Source: Dysidea avara (Eukaryota > Porifera > Demospongiae > Dictyoceratida > Dysideidae). Taken from it: a stretch of DNA of 64,000 nucleotides. The notes beneath the pieces were generated by a model. It had not been told where the DNA came from. It worked only from the letters and a program-made list of their open reading frames with translations, and made no database searches. The first letter of the stretch is position 1; every line of letters starts with the position of its first letter. A program made the translations under genes and the position numbers. This document shows, piece by piece, positions 50,745-62,199 of the stretch. Location of the stretch: contig NC_089285.1 of NCBI RefSeq assembly GCF_963678975.1, forward strand, positions 3,694,531 through 3,758,530, read 5' to 3'.

Positions 50745-52600
50745 CTGCCACTGTTCAAATGAGAGTTAGTCCAAACAGGTACTCTGGACCCATCCAAATC
50801 GTGTGGTCCTGATAACATACCAGCTCGAATTCTCAAGTATTGATGTGATGAAATAGCTCCAGTTTTAACAGTGATATTTACTCAATCTTTGAACTCAGGC
50901 AACTTACCAGAAGACTGGCTTACAGCCAATGTTACACCAATATTCAAAAAAGGAGATAGAGCTAACCCTAGTAATTATCGACCTATTTCGCTTACTTCCA
51001 TATGTAGTAAACTGTTAGAACACATCCTCTACCACTGTATAATGGAACACTTAACCACTTACCAAATACTTAGTGACAAACAATATGGTTTTAGGCCCAA
51101 TCATTCATGTAAGACCCAGTTACTTAATATCGTAGAAGAAATCCAATCACCATCTTTCAGTTGACTTAATGTTTATTGATTTCTGTGAGGCATTTGATAC
51201 CGTTTCACACCAACGCTTAATGAAGAAACTATATCATTATGGAATTCAAGGTAACGTGTATAACTGGATATTCAGCTGGCTTACAAAGAGAACACAACGG
51301 GTTGTCATCAAGGGTCACAGTTCAACTTACGTCCATGTTGATTCAGGTGTTCCTCAAGGAACAGTTCTAGGCCCACTTATGTTTTTATTGTACATCAATG
51401 ACATTACTACCAATATTACTTCATCTATCAGATTATTTGCAGACAAATGTGTTCTATACCATGTAATTCACTCAGAACAGGATCATTGTCATCTACAACA
51501 AGACTTAAATTATATTATTCAATGGACTAAACAATGGCAAATGAGCCTAAACATCGACGAATGTGTTATACTTACCTGCTCTAGATCTACCTCACCACCT
51601 GAATTCCAGTATTACATAGACAATGAAGCACTCGCTCGTACAAATCAACATCTGTATCTTGGAGTCCTATTTCATTCATCAATGTCATTCTCTCCACATA
51701 TCAACAACATTACAAGTAGTGCAATAAAGTCACTAAACTTTGTGAGACGCAACTTAAACAAATGTGATGAATCAGTAAAATCTGCTGCTTACCTGGGATT
51801 AGTCCGACCAAAACTAGAATATGCATCTTCAGTTTGGGATCCCCACTTATTCAAGCTATTGAGAGAGTGCAGAGAATTGCAGCTAGATGGGTGAAATCCA
51901 ATTATAATTGGGAAAATAGTGTGACCAGTATGCTTTCAGAGTTGCAGTGGCCAGCACTAAACATTAGAAGATGTATTTCAAGGCTCACAATCCTGTACCA
52001 AGGCCTTCATAATTTAATATCATTAGAAATACCAACCTACATCACAACCACCACCACCACCACCCATTTAACTAGATTCCAACATCCTTTTCACTTTAAC
52101 ATACCTACTGCTAGATCTAATCATTATCATAATAGCTACTTTTTAAAGACCTTTCGTGATTGGAACTTACTACCCATCCCTGCTATTGAAACTAGTATTC
52201 TAAATTGTTTTACAAATCAATTATGTAAGTTACTGATTGTTAATAATTAGTAATTGTATCATACGTATTGTAACCTGCTGTTAGTTGTAACATACGCACT
52301 ATAACTTGACTGCTTGTTAGCTGTATATGTGTACTGTAACTTACTGTTTATAATTAGTGATTGTAACGTACATACCATAATTTAATTAGTAATTGTAACA
52401 TACGCACTATAGCCAACTTTTTTTTATGTAACACATAGCTACATACTGTAACTTCTTGTTCACAACTAGTAATTGTACCATACGTACACTTATTGATTGC
52501 AACATACACTGCACTGTTGTTGATTTTACATCCTAGGCAAACCAGCTGTGCTGTCTGCCTAGTAATTAATAATAAAGAATAATAAATAAAGGTAACAGCA
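50745..52600 (+). pseudogene. Dead LINE (CR1/L2-like) ORF2, 3' part, with 3' UTR
   Basis: RT motifs in order: PSKSCGPDNIPARILKY, then LPEDWLTANVTPIFKKGDR, NPSNYRPISLTSICSKLLEH, LSDKQYGFRPNHSCKTQLL, LMFIDFCEAFDTVSHQRLM, SGVPQGTVLGPLMFLLYIND, RLFADKCVLYHVI and HLYLGVLFHSSMSFSPHI. They are followed by the C-terminal region KTFRDWNLLP. Lesions: a stop near 50841 (KY*CDE), frameshifts near 51160 and 51845, and the catalytic FADD changed to FADK. The 3' UTR from 52251 has repeated TAATTGTAACATACG-like units and ends in an AATAA-rich tail near 52590. The 5' part lies in or before the gap. Inactive. Confidence 0.85.
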
Positions 52601-52856
52601 GTTAGCAAAATATGTGACCGGATCTACGAAAACCCGACACAATCGCGCATTTTTCAAATTCCTGTTTAGTAAATATTTATAATCTACATAGCCAAGTGTA
52701 CCCTCTGGCACAATTTCAGTCTCATATGCCAATAGCTTTAGGAGTTACAGCCCTACAAAGTAGCAACAACAGAAAAATCGATTTGTACAGCAATTATAGG
52801 GAAAATAAATTACAGGCGCCTACAAAAATGGTTGTAACTTACCAACGAATCGAGGT

Positions 52857-53430
52857 ATGGAGCTACAATTTTCACCATTATGGACTCTCCGTGATCTTAC
52901 ATTTTTAAATATGCCAAAATGTTTCAAGGAAAGATATCCACAAACCAGGGTGATAATTGATGCTACAGAAATCTTTGTAGAACAGCCAGCTCTTCCTGAA
53001 TTACAGCAACTAACCTTTTCATCATACAAAAATCATAACACATACAAGGGTCTGATAGGAATTTCACCAACTGGTGCAGTTATATTTGTGTCTGATCTGT
53101 ATCTGGGAAGCAAAGAACTGACAAACAGATCTGGATTACTAGATATGCTGGAAAAGGGTGATGCAATAATGGATGACCGTGGCTTTGACATTGAGGAAGA
53201 TACAATTCTGAGGAGTGAAACTTAATATCCCTCCATTTTTGAGAGGTAGACACCATCTGAACTAGTTGAAACTAGACGAATAGCATCACTATGTATACAT
53301 GTAGAAAGGGCAATGGAGTAGCTAAAATACTTTCACAATTTTGACAAACCTCTACCACCATGTTTTAGGGACACTGCTAATCAGGTTTTCTATATGTGCT
53401 GTATTTACAAATTTTAATCCTCCACTATAT
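52857..53430 (+). pseudogene. DDE_Tnp_4-type transposase relic
   Basis: CFKERYPQTRVIIDATEIFV, then PELQQLTFSSYKNHNTYKGL, IGISPTGAVIFVSDLY, DMLEKGDAIMDDRGFDIEED, LVETRRIASLCIHVERAME and FDKPLPPCF. The acidic triad positions remain visible (IIDATE, DDRGF, HVERAM). The gene is broken by a small deletion before KELTNRSG, a stop and frame change near 53222, and further stops after HVERAME. The N-terminal THAP-like part expected for this family is not seen. Pseudogene. Confidence 0.75.
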
Positions 53431-53583
53431 ACATAAAATACAATTTTGTATCTATATTGTAATCATGTTGTATTGATGTATATACATAATATTATGTATA
53501 TACATACTCACATTACAAGAAATAACTAGGCTTATGATGTGGTTCAATTAGTTTGGGTTTCATGTATCTGTGACAGTAGAATT

Positions 53584-54007
53584 TTAGCTGTGGTATTTTT
53601 TCTTTCTTCTATTCCTCATCTGGAAAAACGCGTGTGATTGAAAGTCCTTTGGTTGTGAAAACACAAAAGTCACACCAACTATATAAGTCAGACCTACATA
53701 TAATTGGAGTTGCACTTGGTGGTAGTAGGCATGAGATGACTTTAAACAGATGTTTGAGTCTTTCAACTCACAGTAATAATTTGAATCTTTGCAGGCATCT
53801 TCCAGTTCCACATCACGCTTTGAATAGGGACACTTTACCTCTATAATGCATGCCATCTGGTTGAGTACTACTTCTATCTTTCACTTTCCCATCAGGTGAA
53901 GCCTCTAGGTAGTACTGATTATGATTATGATTAAATACGGGTAAAGGCACAGCCTGCATACCTGATGTGGATGAATGATAAAGCCACAGCTTTTCACTGT
54001 TGTGCAA
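53584..54007 (-). pseudogene. YqaJ-type (PD-(D/E)XK) nuclease relic
   Basis: Two overlapping minus-strand frames read SGMQAVPLPVFNHNHNQYYL, EASPDGKVKD, then IIEVKCPYSKRDVELEDACK, SSHAYYHQVQLQLYVGLTY and FVFSQPKDFQ. SPDG, EVKCP and YYHQVQLQ are the metal-binding and core motifs of YqaJ-like exonucleases. A frameshift near 53845 separates the D and the E-x-K motifs. It lies convergent with the DDE relic, as in ISL2EU elements. Confidence 0.7.
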
Positions 54008-54257
54008 GTGCTATCAGTAGTGTCAGGTGGAGTTTTAATTGCCAGTTATTTTTTAATGGCTGTTGACTCATGTCAACGCCCCCACATAATTGGTGCAGGC
54101 AGTGGATGTAATAATGGTTTAGGGTACAAACAATACTCGAGTAGTGAATCTGTTTTCTTCTTCTGGCATAGTACCCTGCCACAAATAGAACCAGTGATTC
54201 GTTTATACCTTACTTTCTACCACAGTTCACTATGATGCTGACTACGTGTTTTGCTCT

Positions 54258-54740
54258 CTATCGTAATTGTAATTGTAATTGTAATATTTAAACAGGGATT
54301 CCACTCAGTGAAAAACACTGATTTTCAGTGGAGCCCTGCGAAACAAGCATACATACATACATACACAAATACATATATACATACATACATACATACATAA
54401 ACATACAACACAAAAGGGTATACAAAGAACAGTACACAAAACTACATAGATACAATCAACTAAATTTATCATGATATAACCGTACAAATTTAGATAAGTT
54501 GGTTGCTTCAGTAACAGTTGATGGTAAACTGTTCCATATCATAGCTCCCCTGTAATAAAAACTTCTTTTCCCATAATTGTTGTTTACTCTAGGAACAAAG
54601 AGTCTATTAATGTTTCGACCAATATGACCTGTGATATCTCTGGAATAGTGAAATATATTGTGGAGATACGAAGGTAGCTTCTGGTGAATAGATTTAAAGA
54701 TCTGTATAGCTGTATGAAACTTACGACGTTCCACCAAAGT
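54258..54740 (-). pseudogene. LINE 3' end (ORF2 C-terminus and tail)
   Basis: Minus-strand frame: RRKFHTAIQIFKSIHQKLPS, then RLFVPRVNNNYGKRSFYYRG, AMIWNSLPSTVTEATNLSKF and a stop near 54456. This is the typical C-terminus of CR1/L2-like LINE ORF2. It ends in an ATTAC-repeat tail (54258-54282). 5'-truncated. A second unrelated LINE lies 2 kb to the left on the other strand. Confidence 0.7.
54347..54412. repeat. (CATA)n microsatellite
   Basis: Imperfect tetranucleotide run CATACATACATACA with interruptions, within the 3' UTR of the minus-strand LINE tail. Confidence 0.85.
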
Positions 54741-54888
54741 AAAGGAAAACTTGCTCTGGTACAATGCTGGCAATTTTATCACTAAACGTTCAGTAGCTGT
54801 AACTTTTAAACCATGTTGTTCATAATCTATATCTTGACCATCTTCATCTGGTATACATATTTCTTCAATATCACTGTCATCTTCCCTG

Positions 54889-55285
54889 GACTCTTTCCAA
54901 AACCACGCCCTTTTTAAAATAACTATGGTAACCAACCGGCCGCCATTTTGAATGGGGCCAGTGCAAATAATCTCGATTGCGTTGCGTACTCGGTTATGTA
55001 GAAATTCGGTGTTGACAGCAGCCCGAACAGAGCAGTTTTGATGAACAACAGACAATGGAACTCTTCGAGGTTACAGAATTAGTGTTTCTGGTCAGAGACA
55101 GGTGGTTATCAGGGCTGAGCAGGGCGTAAAACATCGACAGCACTAATTTCATTGTCTCCTGGTATCTCTCGCCTTGTGTACTAGTACAAGTGGGTACTGT
55201 TAGCATCTGTGAGCTCAGCTGCTGCTACAATCACAAGTTGTCAAATGCAGTATAGCCACTGAAGAATATTGGTGTATACCTCTTG
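54889..55285. repeat. Left arm of a 2-kb inverted repeat
   Basis: The arm of 397 bp matches, inverted, 56494-56876. The outer end is GACTCTTTCCAAAACC and the inner end CCTCTTG. It contains CCGGCCGCCATTTTGAAT, the inverse of a YY1-like AAAATGGCGGCC, a promoter-type sequence. No target duplication seen at the outer ends. Confidence 0.85.
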
Positions 55286-56493
55286 CATTATTAGTGGGCG
55301 AATAAATGACCCGCCTTGTATGGTATGTGCGAGGTAGCCTTGGTGTGTGTAATCTGAGCCATTGCACATAACAGAAAACAAACAGGGTGTGAATTTCCAG
55401 TACAGAATTGAGAGACGGCACTGCCCATTCACCTGTGACTGCAATACAATTTGACATGCCGATGTAAATAAAACTTATTGTGAGCCGGTGTAAAATACAG
55501 CTTACGGAGAGCTACCATCTATTACATACTGTGACTACTGGTACACATTGACAATGTACTGTGCCTCACTACTGGTGCTATGTGAAAATGTTGAAATTGT
55601 ACTGAAGCTGAAGAAGTCAGGAAAGCAACAAACTGAGTCAGAAGAAGTCACTTCTTCAAAGTAAAGCATAGCTGCCCCCTGGTGTGGTGAGTATGTACTC
55701 CTCACGCCCACACTTATCTGAGGATAACACATTGGTCAAGTTTGATACGAAACAAAGACATTGTAGGGTGGCTACTGTGGTATATGTGTATGATCAAAAT
55801 CATGTGTGTATGTGGTGGGGTATGATGAACTAATTGTATTATTATTCATGTGAGTTGATGTATTGTAATTTAAACAATAGTACTGAAATGATACATGGGT
55901 TGGCTCAATGGATTGTGCTGTTGTAATATCACTGCTTGTGCTACTGACATGTATGTCTGCCAAGTATTCCTGGATACTATGTGGGCTGATGTACCATGCA
56001 GCACTATGCAATAATCAGATGTTCCCAAAGATGCATCTTCTATGCTCAGTCATTGAATGTGTTGACTCAGTGGATCATAGTAAGCATGTACCATATACTT
56101 ACAAAATGTCAGAAAGAGAAAAACCATCATTATTATTGATGAAAACCATGTGATACAATATAACATAAGGTGTGTCCTCAGACACAGACTGCCACAGATA
56201 GGGTTGTACCCAATGAATGGGTGTGGCAAGGAATAACAATTACAAAAAATAATTTAGCAATAGTGTCAAGATTCCATTTGGAGCAATCCTTGTCCAAGAA
56301 TATTCTTCAGGAAGAAGATAGATATTGAAACTGCCAGGTCAAATATTCTCCTGTAGCTTGATTTAGATATGGTGGTCTCATCAATGAAATTAATACAATC
56401 GTACTGTAAAAACAAGGAACTCCCAGGTGATCAAATTCTGACTATTCCTTGCTTATGCTTGATTTATTTGCCTGAATAATCCAAGAGCTTGTC
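55286..56493. other. Spacer of the inverted repeat
   Basis: 1.2 kb without a recognised gene. Confidence 0.4.
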
Positions 56494-56876
56494 CAAGAGG
56501 TGTATACCAATATTCTTCAGTGGCTATACTGCATTTGACAACTTGTGATTGTAGCAGCAGCTGAGCTCACAGATGCTAACAGTACCCACTTGTACTAGTA
56601 CACAAGGCGAGATACCAGGAGACAATGAAATTAGTGCTGTCGATGTTTTAAGCCCTGCTCAGTCCTGATAACCACTTGTCTCTGACCAGAAACACTAATT
56701 CTGTAACCTCGAAGAGTTCCATTGTCTGTTGTTCAACAAAACTGCTCTGTTCGGGCTGCTGTCAACACCGAATTTCTTCGCAACGCAATCGAGATTATTT
56801 GCACTGGCCACATTCAAAATGGCGGCCGATCGGTTACCATAGTTATTTTAAAGAGGGCGTGGTTTTGGAAAGAGTC
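56494..56876. repeat. Right arm of the 2-kb inverted repeat
   Basis: Inverse of 54889-55285 with a few substitutions and small indels. Carries AAAATGGCGGCCGATCGG near 56817. Confidence 0.85.
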
Positions 56877-57012
56877 TATTGTTTGAAGTGAACTCATAGT
56901 CTCGTGCCCAGACCCCACCCACCACTGTACAGCGCGCAACAAGACGTCAGTTTGTTTGAATTTCAAAAATGAATTGATTTGATTGGACGAAATCTTATGC
57001 ACGTGATTATGC

Positions 57013-57372
57013 TTGTTTTTGTTGTTGTGTAGTAAAGCGCTGTGGCAATTAACGCCACTCGAGCTTGGTGATCATATAAACCCCTATCAACCCTACCTTG
57101 AGCCCTACCCAGTTACTAAGTGGATCGGAGAAGTAAACAGTTTATTAGTGTCACTTTTGAAAGAATGTTATCGATTTTATTTTAGAAGTTACTTCGCTTT
57201 AATACTACTAGCTGAGGCTGTGATCGAGTGTCAGCCAGGCCTCGGTGTCAATTTACCGAAGATGGACAAGGAGAGAAAAGAGCAATCTGAAGAAGACGAG
57301 GATGATTTGTTAAAAGGTGAATTGTTCAAGTCGAGGTTCAAGTGTACGTACGCTAAATTAAGGAAAGATTAG
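57013..57372 (+). CDS. Possible first exon, acidic N-terminus (uncertain)
   Basis: Open for 119 codons. The most protein-like part starts at ATG 57262: MDKERKEQSEEDEDDLLKG, where AAAAG|GTGAAT (about 57318) could be a donor. It lies downstream of the YY1-like promoter arm and directly before the composite element. No homologue recognised and no further exon placed; it may not be a gene. Confidence 0.2.
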   Translation: MFLLLCSKALWQLTPLELGDHINPYQPYLEPYPVTKWIGEVNSLLVSLLKECYRFYFRSYFALILLAEAVIECQPGLGVNLPKMDKERKEQSEEDEDDLLKGELFKSRFKCTYAKLRKD

Positions 57373-57376
57373 ATTA

Positions 57377-57701
57377 TCTAATCCAAAACAGCCAGCTGTA
57401 AAAAAAGTGTGCGGCCCTCAAAAAGACTATGGTGAAAAAAGATGTGAAATCCAAGGTGGCGGCCAAGAAATGGCTGTGATGGTAGGTTAATGGTAAAAAT
57501 TTTAATAACAACAATTCAGGTGAATTTTTGTGCAGCTTGATCTTGGCAAAAAATTCATCTAAATTGCCGTTATTAAAATTTTTACCATTAATCTACCATC
57601 ACAGCCATTTCTTGGCCGCCACCTTGGATTTCATATCTTTTTTCACCATAGCCTTTTTGAGGGCCGCACACTTTTTTTACAGCTGGCTGTTTTGGATTAG
57701 A
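57377..57701. repeat. 325-bp foldback hairpin (third copy)
   Basis: Arms TCTAATCCAAAACAGCC ... GGCTGTTTTGGATTAGA with inner GTGCGGCCCTC and CCAAGGTGGCGGCC. The loop near 57500-57560 differs from copies 1 and 2. Confidence 0.9.
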
Positions 57702-57891
57702 TTTCACTTCTTTTTGTATTTGTATACCCCAAAGCCGGCCTATCCGGCCATAGGCCGGCTTTGGGACTTTTTAAACCTGTTTTTCTTTCTTTTCCACAGG
57801 AAGAAGAAAAGATGAAGCAGATGTACTTTAAATATTTCTGATTTTATCAGCAAATGTACAAATTATATGTATAATACATATATTTATTACA

Positions 57892-60800
57892 GAACTCTCC
57901 ATGGTGGTTTCTTTGTAACTCTACAAAGTGACTTCTTCTTGCTGCTCTCTCTATAGGGTGAATTGTTTGTAGCTGAACAATATACAAGTAACTTCTTCTA
58001 GCTGATCTCTTTACAGGGTGGTTTGTTTGTAGCTGAACTCTCTACAAGGAAATTTCTTCTAGCTGATCTCTCTACAGGGAGATTTGTTTGTAGCTGAACT
58101 TTCTACAGATGATTTGTTTGCAGCTGAACTCTCTACATGATGGTTTCTTTGTAGCTGAACTCTCCACAAGGTAACTTCTTCTAGCTGATCTTTCTACAAG
58201 GTGATTTGTTGTAGCTGAACTCTCTACAAGGAAACTTCTTCTAGCTGATCTCTCTACAGAGAGATTTGTGTGTAGCTGAACTCTATACAGGTGATTTGTT
58301 TGCAGCTGAACTCTCTACATGATGGTTCTTTGTAGCTGAACTCTCTACAAGGTGACTTCTTTTAGCTGACCTTTCTACAGGGAGATTTGTTTGTAGCTGA
58401 ACTCTCTACAGGTGATTTGTTGAACTCTTTACATGATGGTTTCTTTGTAGCTGAACTCTCTACAAGGTAACTTCTTCTAGCTGATCTCTCTACAGATCGA
58501 TATATAGAGAGATTTGTTTGTAGCTGAACTCTCTACAGGTAATTTGTTTGCACCTTAACTCTCTACATGATGGTTTCTTTGTAGCTGATCTCTCCACAAG
58601 GTAACTTCTTTTAGCTGATCTCTCTACAGGGAGATTTGTTTGTAGCTGAACTCTCTACAGGTGATTTGTTTGCAGCTGAACTCTCTACATGATGGTTTCT
58701 TTGTAGCTGAACTCTCCACAAGGTAACTTCTTCTAGCTGATCTTTCTACAGGGTGATTTGTTTGTAGCTGAACTCTCTACAGGGAGATTTGTTTGTAGCT
58801 GAACTCTATACAGGTGATTTATTTGCAGCTGAACTCTCTACATGATGGTTCTTTGTAGCTGAACTCTCTACAAGGTGACTTATTCTAGTTGACCTTTCTA
58901 CAGGGAGATTTGTTTGTAGCTGAACTCTCTACAGGTGATTTGTTTGCAGCTTAACTCTCTACATGATGGTTTCTTTGTAGCTGAACTCTCTACAAGGTAA
59001 CTTCTTCTAGCTGATCTCTCTACAGAGAGATTTGTTTGTAGCTGAACTCTCTACAGGTGATTTGTTTGCACCTTAACTCTCTACATGATGGTTTCTATGT
59101 AGCTGAACTCTCCACAAAGTAACTTCTTCTAGCTGATCTCTCTACAGAGAGATTTGTTTGCAACTGAACTCTACAGGTGATTTGTTTGCAGCTGAACTCT
59201 TTACATGATGGTTTCTTTGTAGCTGAACTCTCTCTACAAGGTAATTTCTTCTAGCTGATCTCTCTACAGAGAGATTTGTTTGTAGCTGAACTCTATAGGG
59301 GTGATTTGTTTGCAGCTGAACTCTTTACATGATGGTTTCTTTGTAGCTAAACTCTCTACAAGGTAACTTCTTCTAGCTGATCTCTCTACAGAGAGATTTG
59401 TTTGTAGCTGAACTCTATACAGGTGATTTGTTTGCAGCTGAACTCTCTACATGATGGTTCTTTGTAGCTGAACTCTCTACAAGGTGACTTCTTCTAGCTG
59501 ACCTGTCTACAGGGAGATTTGTTTGTAGCTGAACTCTCTACAGGTGATTTGTTTGAAGCTGAACTCTCTACATGATGGTTTCTTTGTAGCTGAACTCTCC
59601 ACAAGGTAACATCTTCTAGCTGATCTTTCTACAGGGTGATTTGTTTGTAGCTGAACGAAACTTCTTCTAGCTGATCTCTCTACAGAGAGATTTGTTTGTA
59701 GTTGAACTCTCTACAGGTGATTTGTTTGCAGCTGAACTCTCTACATGATGGTTTCTTTGTAGCTGAACTCTCTACAAGGTAACTGATGTCTCTACAAGGT
59801 CACTAGTTTGTAGCTGAACTATCTAGATGGTGGTTTCTTTGTAACTGAACTCTCTACAGGGTGACTTCTTGTAGCTGATCTTTCTAGAGGGTGATTTGTT
59901 TGTAGCTGAACTCTCTACAAGTGATTTGTTTGTAGCTGAACTCTCTACATAATGGTTTCTTTGTAGCTGAACTCTCTACAAGGTAACTTCTTCTAGCTGA
60001 TCTCTATACAGGGAGATTTGTTTGTAGCTGACCTCTCTACAGGGTGATTTTTTTTGTAGCTGAACTTTCTACATACAAAGTGACTTGTTCTAGCTGGTCT
60101 CTCTACAATATGATTTGTTTCTAGCTGATCTCTCTGTAGGGTGTAGCTGAACTCTACCGGGTGATCTGTTCGTATCTGAACTCTCTACAGGATGATTTGT
60201 TTACAGCTGAACTATCTACATTTTGGTTTCTTTGTAGCTGAACTCTCTACAAGGTAGCTTCTTCTAGCTTATCTCTCTACAGGATGACTTGTTTCTAGCT
60301 GAACTCTCTACAGGGTGATCCTTTCATAGCTGAACTCTCTACAGGGTGATTTGTTTGCAGCTGAAGTCTCTACATGATGGTTTGTTTGCAGCTGAACTCT
60401 CTACAAGGTAACTTCTTCTAGTTGATTTCTCTACAGGGTGACTTGTTTCTAGCTGATCTCTCTACAGGGTGATTTGTTTGTAGCTGAACTCTGTACAGTT
60501 TGATTTGTTTGCAGTTGAACTTCCTACATGGTTGTTTCTTTGTAGCTGAACTCTCTACAAGGTAACTTCTTCTAGTTGATCTCTCTACAGGATGACTTGT
60601 TTCTAGCTGAACTCTCAACAGGATGATCTGTTCATAGCTGAATTCTCTACATGGTAGTTTCTTTGTAGCTAAACTCTTTACAAGGTGACTTCTTCTAGCC
60701 GATCTCTCTATAGGGTGATTTGTTTGTAGCTGAACTATCTGCAGGGTGATATGAACTCTCTACAAGGTGATGTTTTCTAGTTGATCTCTCTACTCAGTCT

Positions 60801-61360
60801 GGATGACTTGTTTCTAGCTGAACTCTCTACAGTGTGATCTGTTAAGTTTCTACCTGATCTCTCTATAAAGTTATATCTTGTTTGTATAGCTGAACTCTTT
60901 TACATGGTGGTTTTTTGATTGGTTGCTGAACTCTCTCTCCACGGTGACTTGTTTGCACTACAGAGTGACTTGTTTGTAGCTGAACTCTCTACAGAGTGAC
61001 TTACTTGTAGCTGAACATTGCATAAAGTAACTTGTTTGTAGCTGATCTAGATGAACTCTCTACTAGGTAGCTTTTTTTGTAGCTGAACCCTTTACGCAGT
61101 GACTTGTTTGTAGCTGAATTCTCTACAGAGTGACTTGTTGTAGCTGAACTCTCTACAAGGTGACTTGTTTATAGTTGAATTCTCTTCAGTGTGACTTATA
61201 ATGTTATGAATCTCTACAGCAACATATTTGTAGCTGAACTCTCTACAGGATGACTTGCTTGTAGCTGAATTGTCTATAAGATTAACTGTTTGTAACTGAA
61301 CTCCCTACAGAATAACTTGCAATGTCAAAGAAATTCTATAATGGAGTAAGTTATAAACGT
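57892..61360. repeat. 31-bp-monomer satellite (third copy, about 3.5 kb)
   Basis: Same monomer as 38395-40290, here with a clear higher-order unit of several monomers repeated many times between about 58020 and 59790 (order: GGAGATTTGTTTG, ACAGGTGATTTGTTTGCAG, ACATGATGGTTTCTTTG, AAGGTAACTTCTTCTAG). Monomers degrade toward the right end. Confidence 0.92.
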
Positions 61361-62199
61361 AGCTGAATGCTTTATTAGGGTGACTGTTCTATTAGAGTAT
61401 CTCGATCTCGCATATGCTGCTACACGTAGTTGGCTTTGGAATCATAACTCAGTGGTTTGTAATCCGATTCTTCAGTACTACTGCAAGGACTTTGTATGAT
61501 AATTATTCCAGCTACACACCGATTTTCAGCTCACTGTTCTAAGCGGTTTGGCTGGTAGGCGTGAAAACTAATAGTTTTTTTATTCATAAAAGTCGATCAC
61601 GTAATTGTGACATAGGTTGGGTTTTGTGTCATATCTCGATTGCCTTTAACTGGATTCCTTTCAAACCACAAAAAGGCACTCCTACGATAGTTACTCCATC
61701 TACATAGCAATTTTCAGCTCATTCCTTCAAGCGGTTTACCCTGTGGGCGTGACAGACCTTCGACCTTATTTTACGCAGATAATCGGTCATAACTCCGTGA
61801 ATGTTCATCGGATTCCTGCCAAACTTGGTACTGAGATTCGCCTTTATGAGCCCTTTAAGTGTGCCAAATTTCAGCCCGATCCAAGCACGCATTCGTGTTT
61901 TATTGCGGATTTTGCAAAGTGTGCGAAAAGAAGAAGTAGAAGAAGAAGAAAAAAATGAAGAAAAAAACCCAAACTTTGGCCGCTCGTATCTCGGAAATGG
62001 CTGGAGCGATTTTCTTCAAATTTGGTATGTGGACTCCCCTACCTCGCCGGCATTTCTGTAGCAACTTTGGGTTTAATAGGATAAGGAATCACGGAGCTAC
62101 AAGGGTGTTAAAATTGCGTTTACTTTCTTCCTGTAAATATACTCACGGTGTGGCGCGCCGGCTACTTGGGCCGCACGACATACTACCGTGTGTCTTGAT

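Larger units (their letters stand above)
52614..54240. mobile_element. Decayed ISL2EU/Harbinger-like element
   Basis: Left end GTGACCGGATCTACGAAAA matches the terminal repeat of the MITE at 38155. A DDE transposase relic (+, 52857-53430) and a YqaJ-type nuclease relic (-, 53584-54007) are convergent, the gene pair known from ISL2EU elements. I found no matching right terminus; the minus-strand LINE tail (from 54258) may have replaced it. Confidence 0.6.
57377..62199 (+). mobile_element. Foldback-satellite composite element (third copy, uninterrupted)
   Basis: Hairpin 57377-57701, link region to about 57890, satellite about 57892-61360, tail to GTGTGTCTTGAT at 62199. It is longer than the other copies (3.5 kb of satellite) and lacks the CACTG and GTGACCGG MITEs, so it shows their empty sites. 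The tail has diverged from copies 1 and 2. Confidence 0.65.

Noticed and set aside
57892-61360. CRISPR-like repeat array
   Set aside because: Regular short repeats, but monomers are contiguous variants without unique spacers, in eukaryotic DNA; it is a satellite.
57377-62199. Helitron
   Set aside because: There is a small terminal stem-loop, but no TC start, no CTRR end and no evidence of insertion between A and T.
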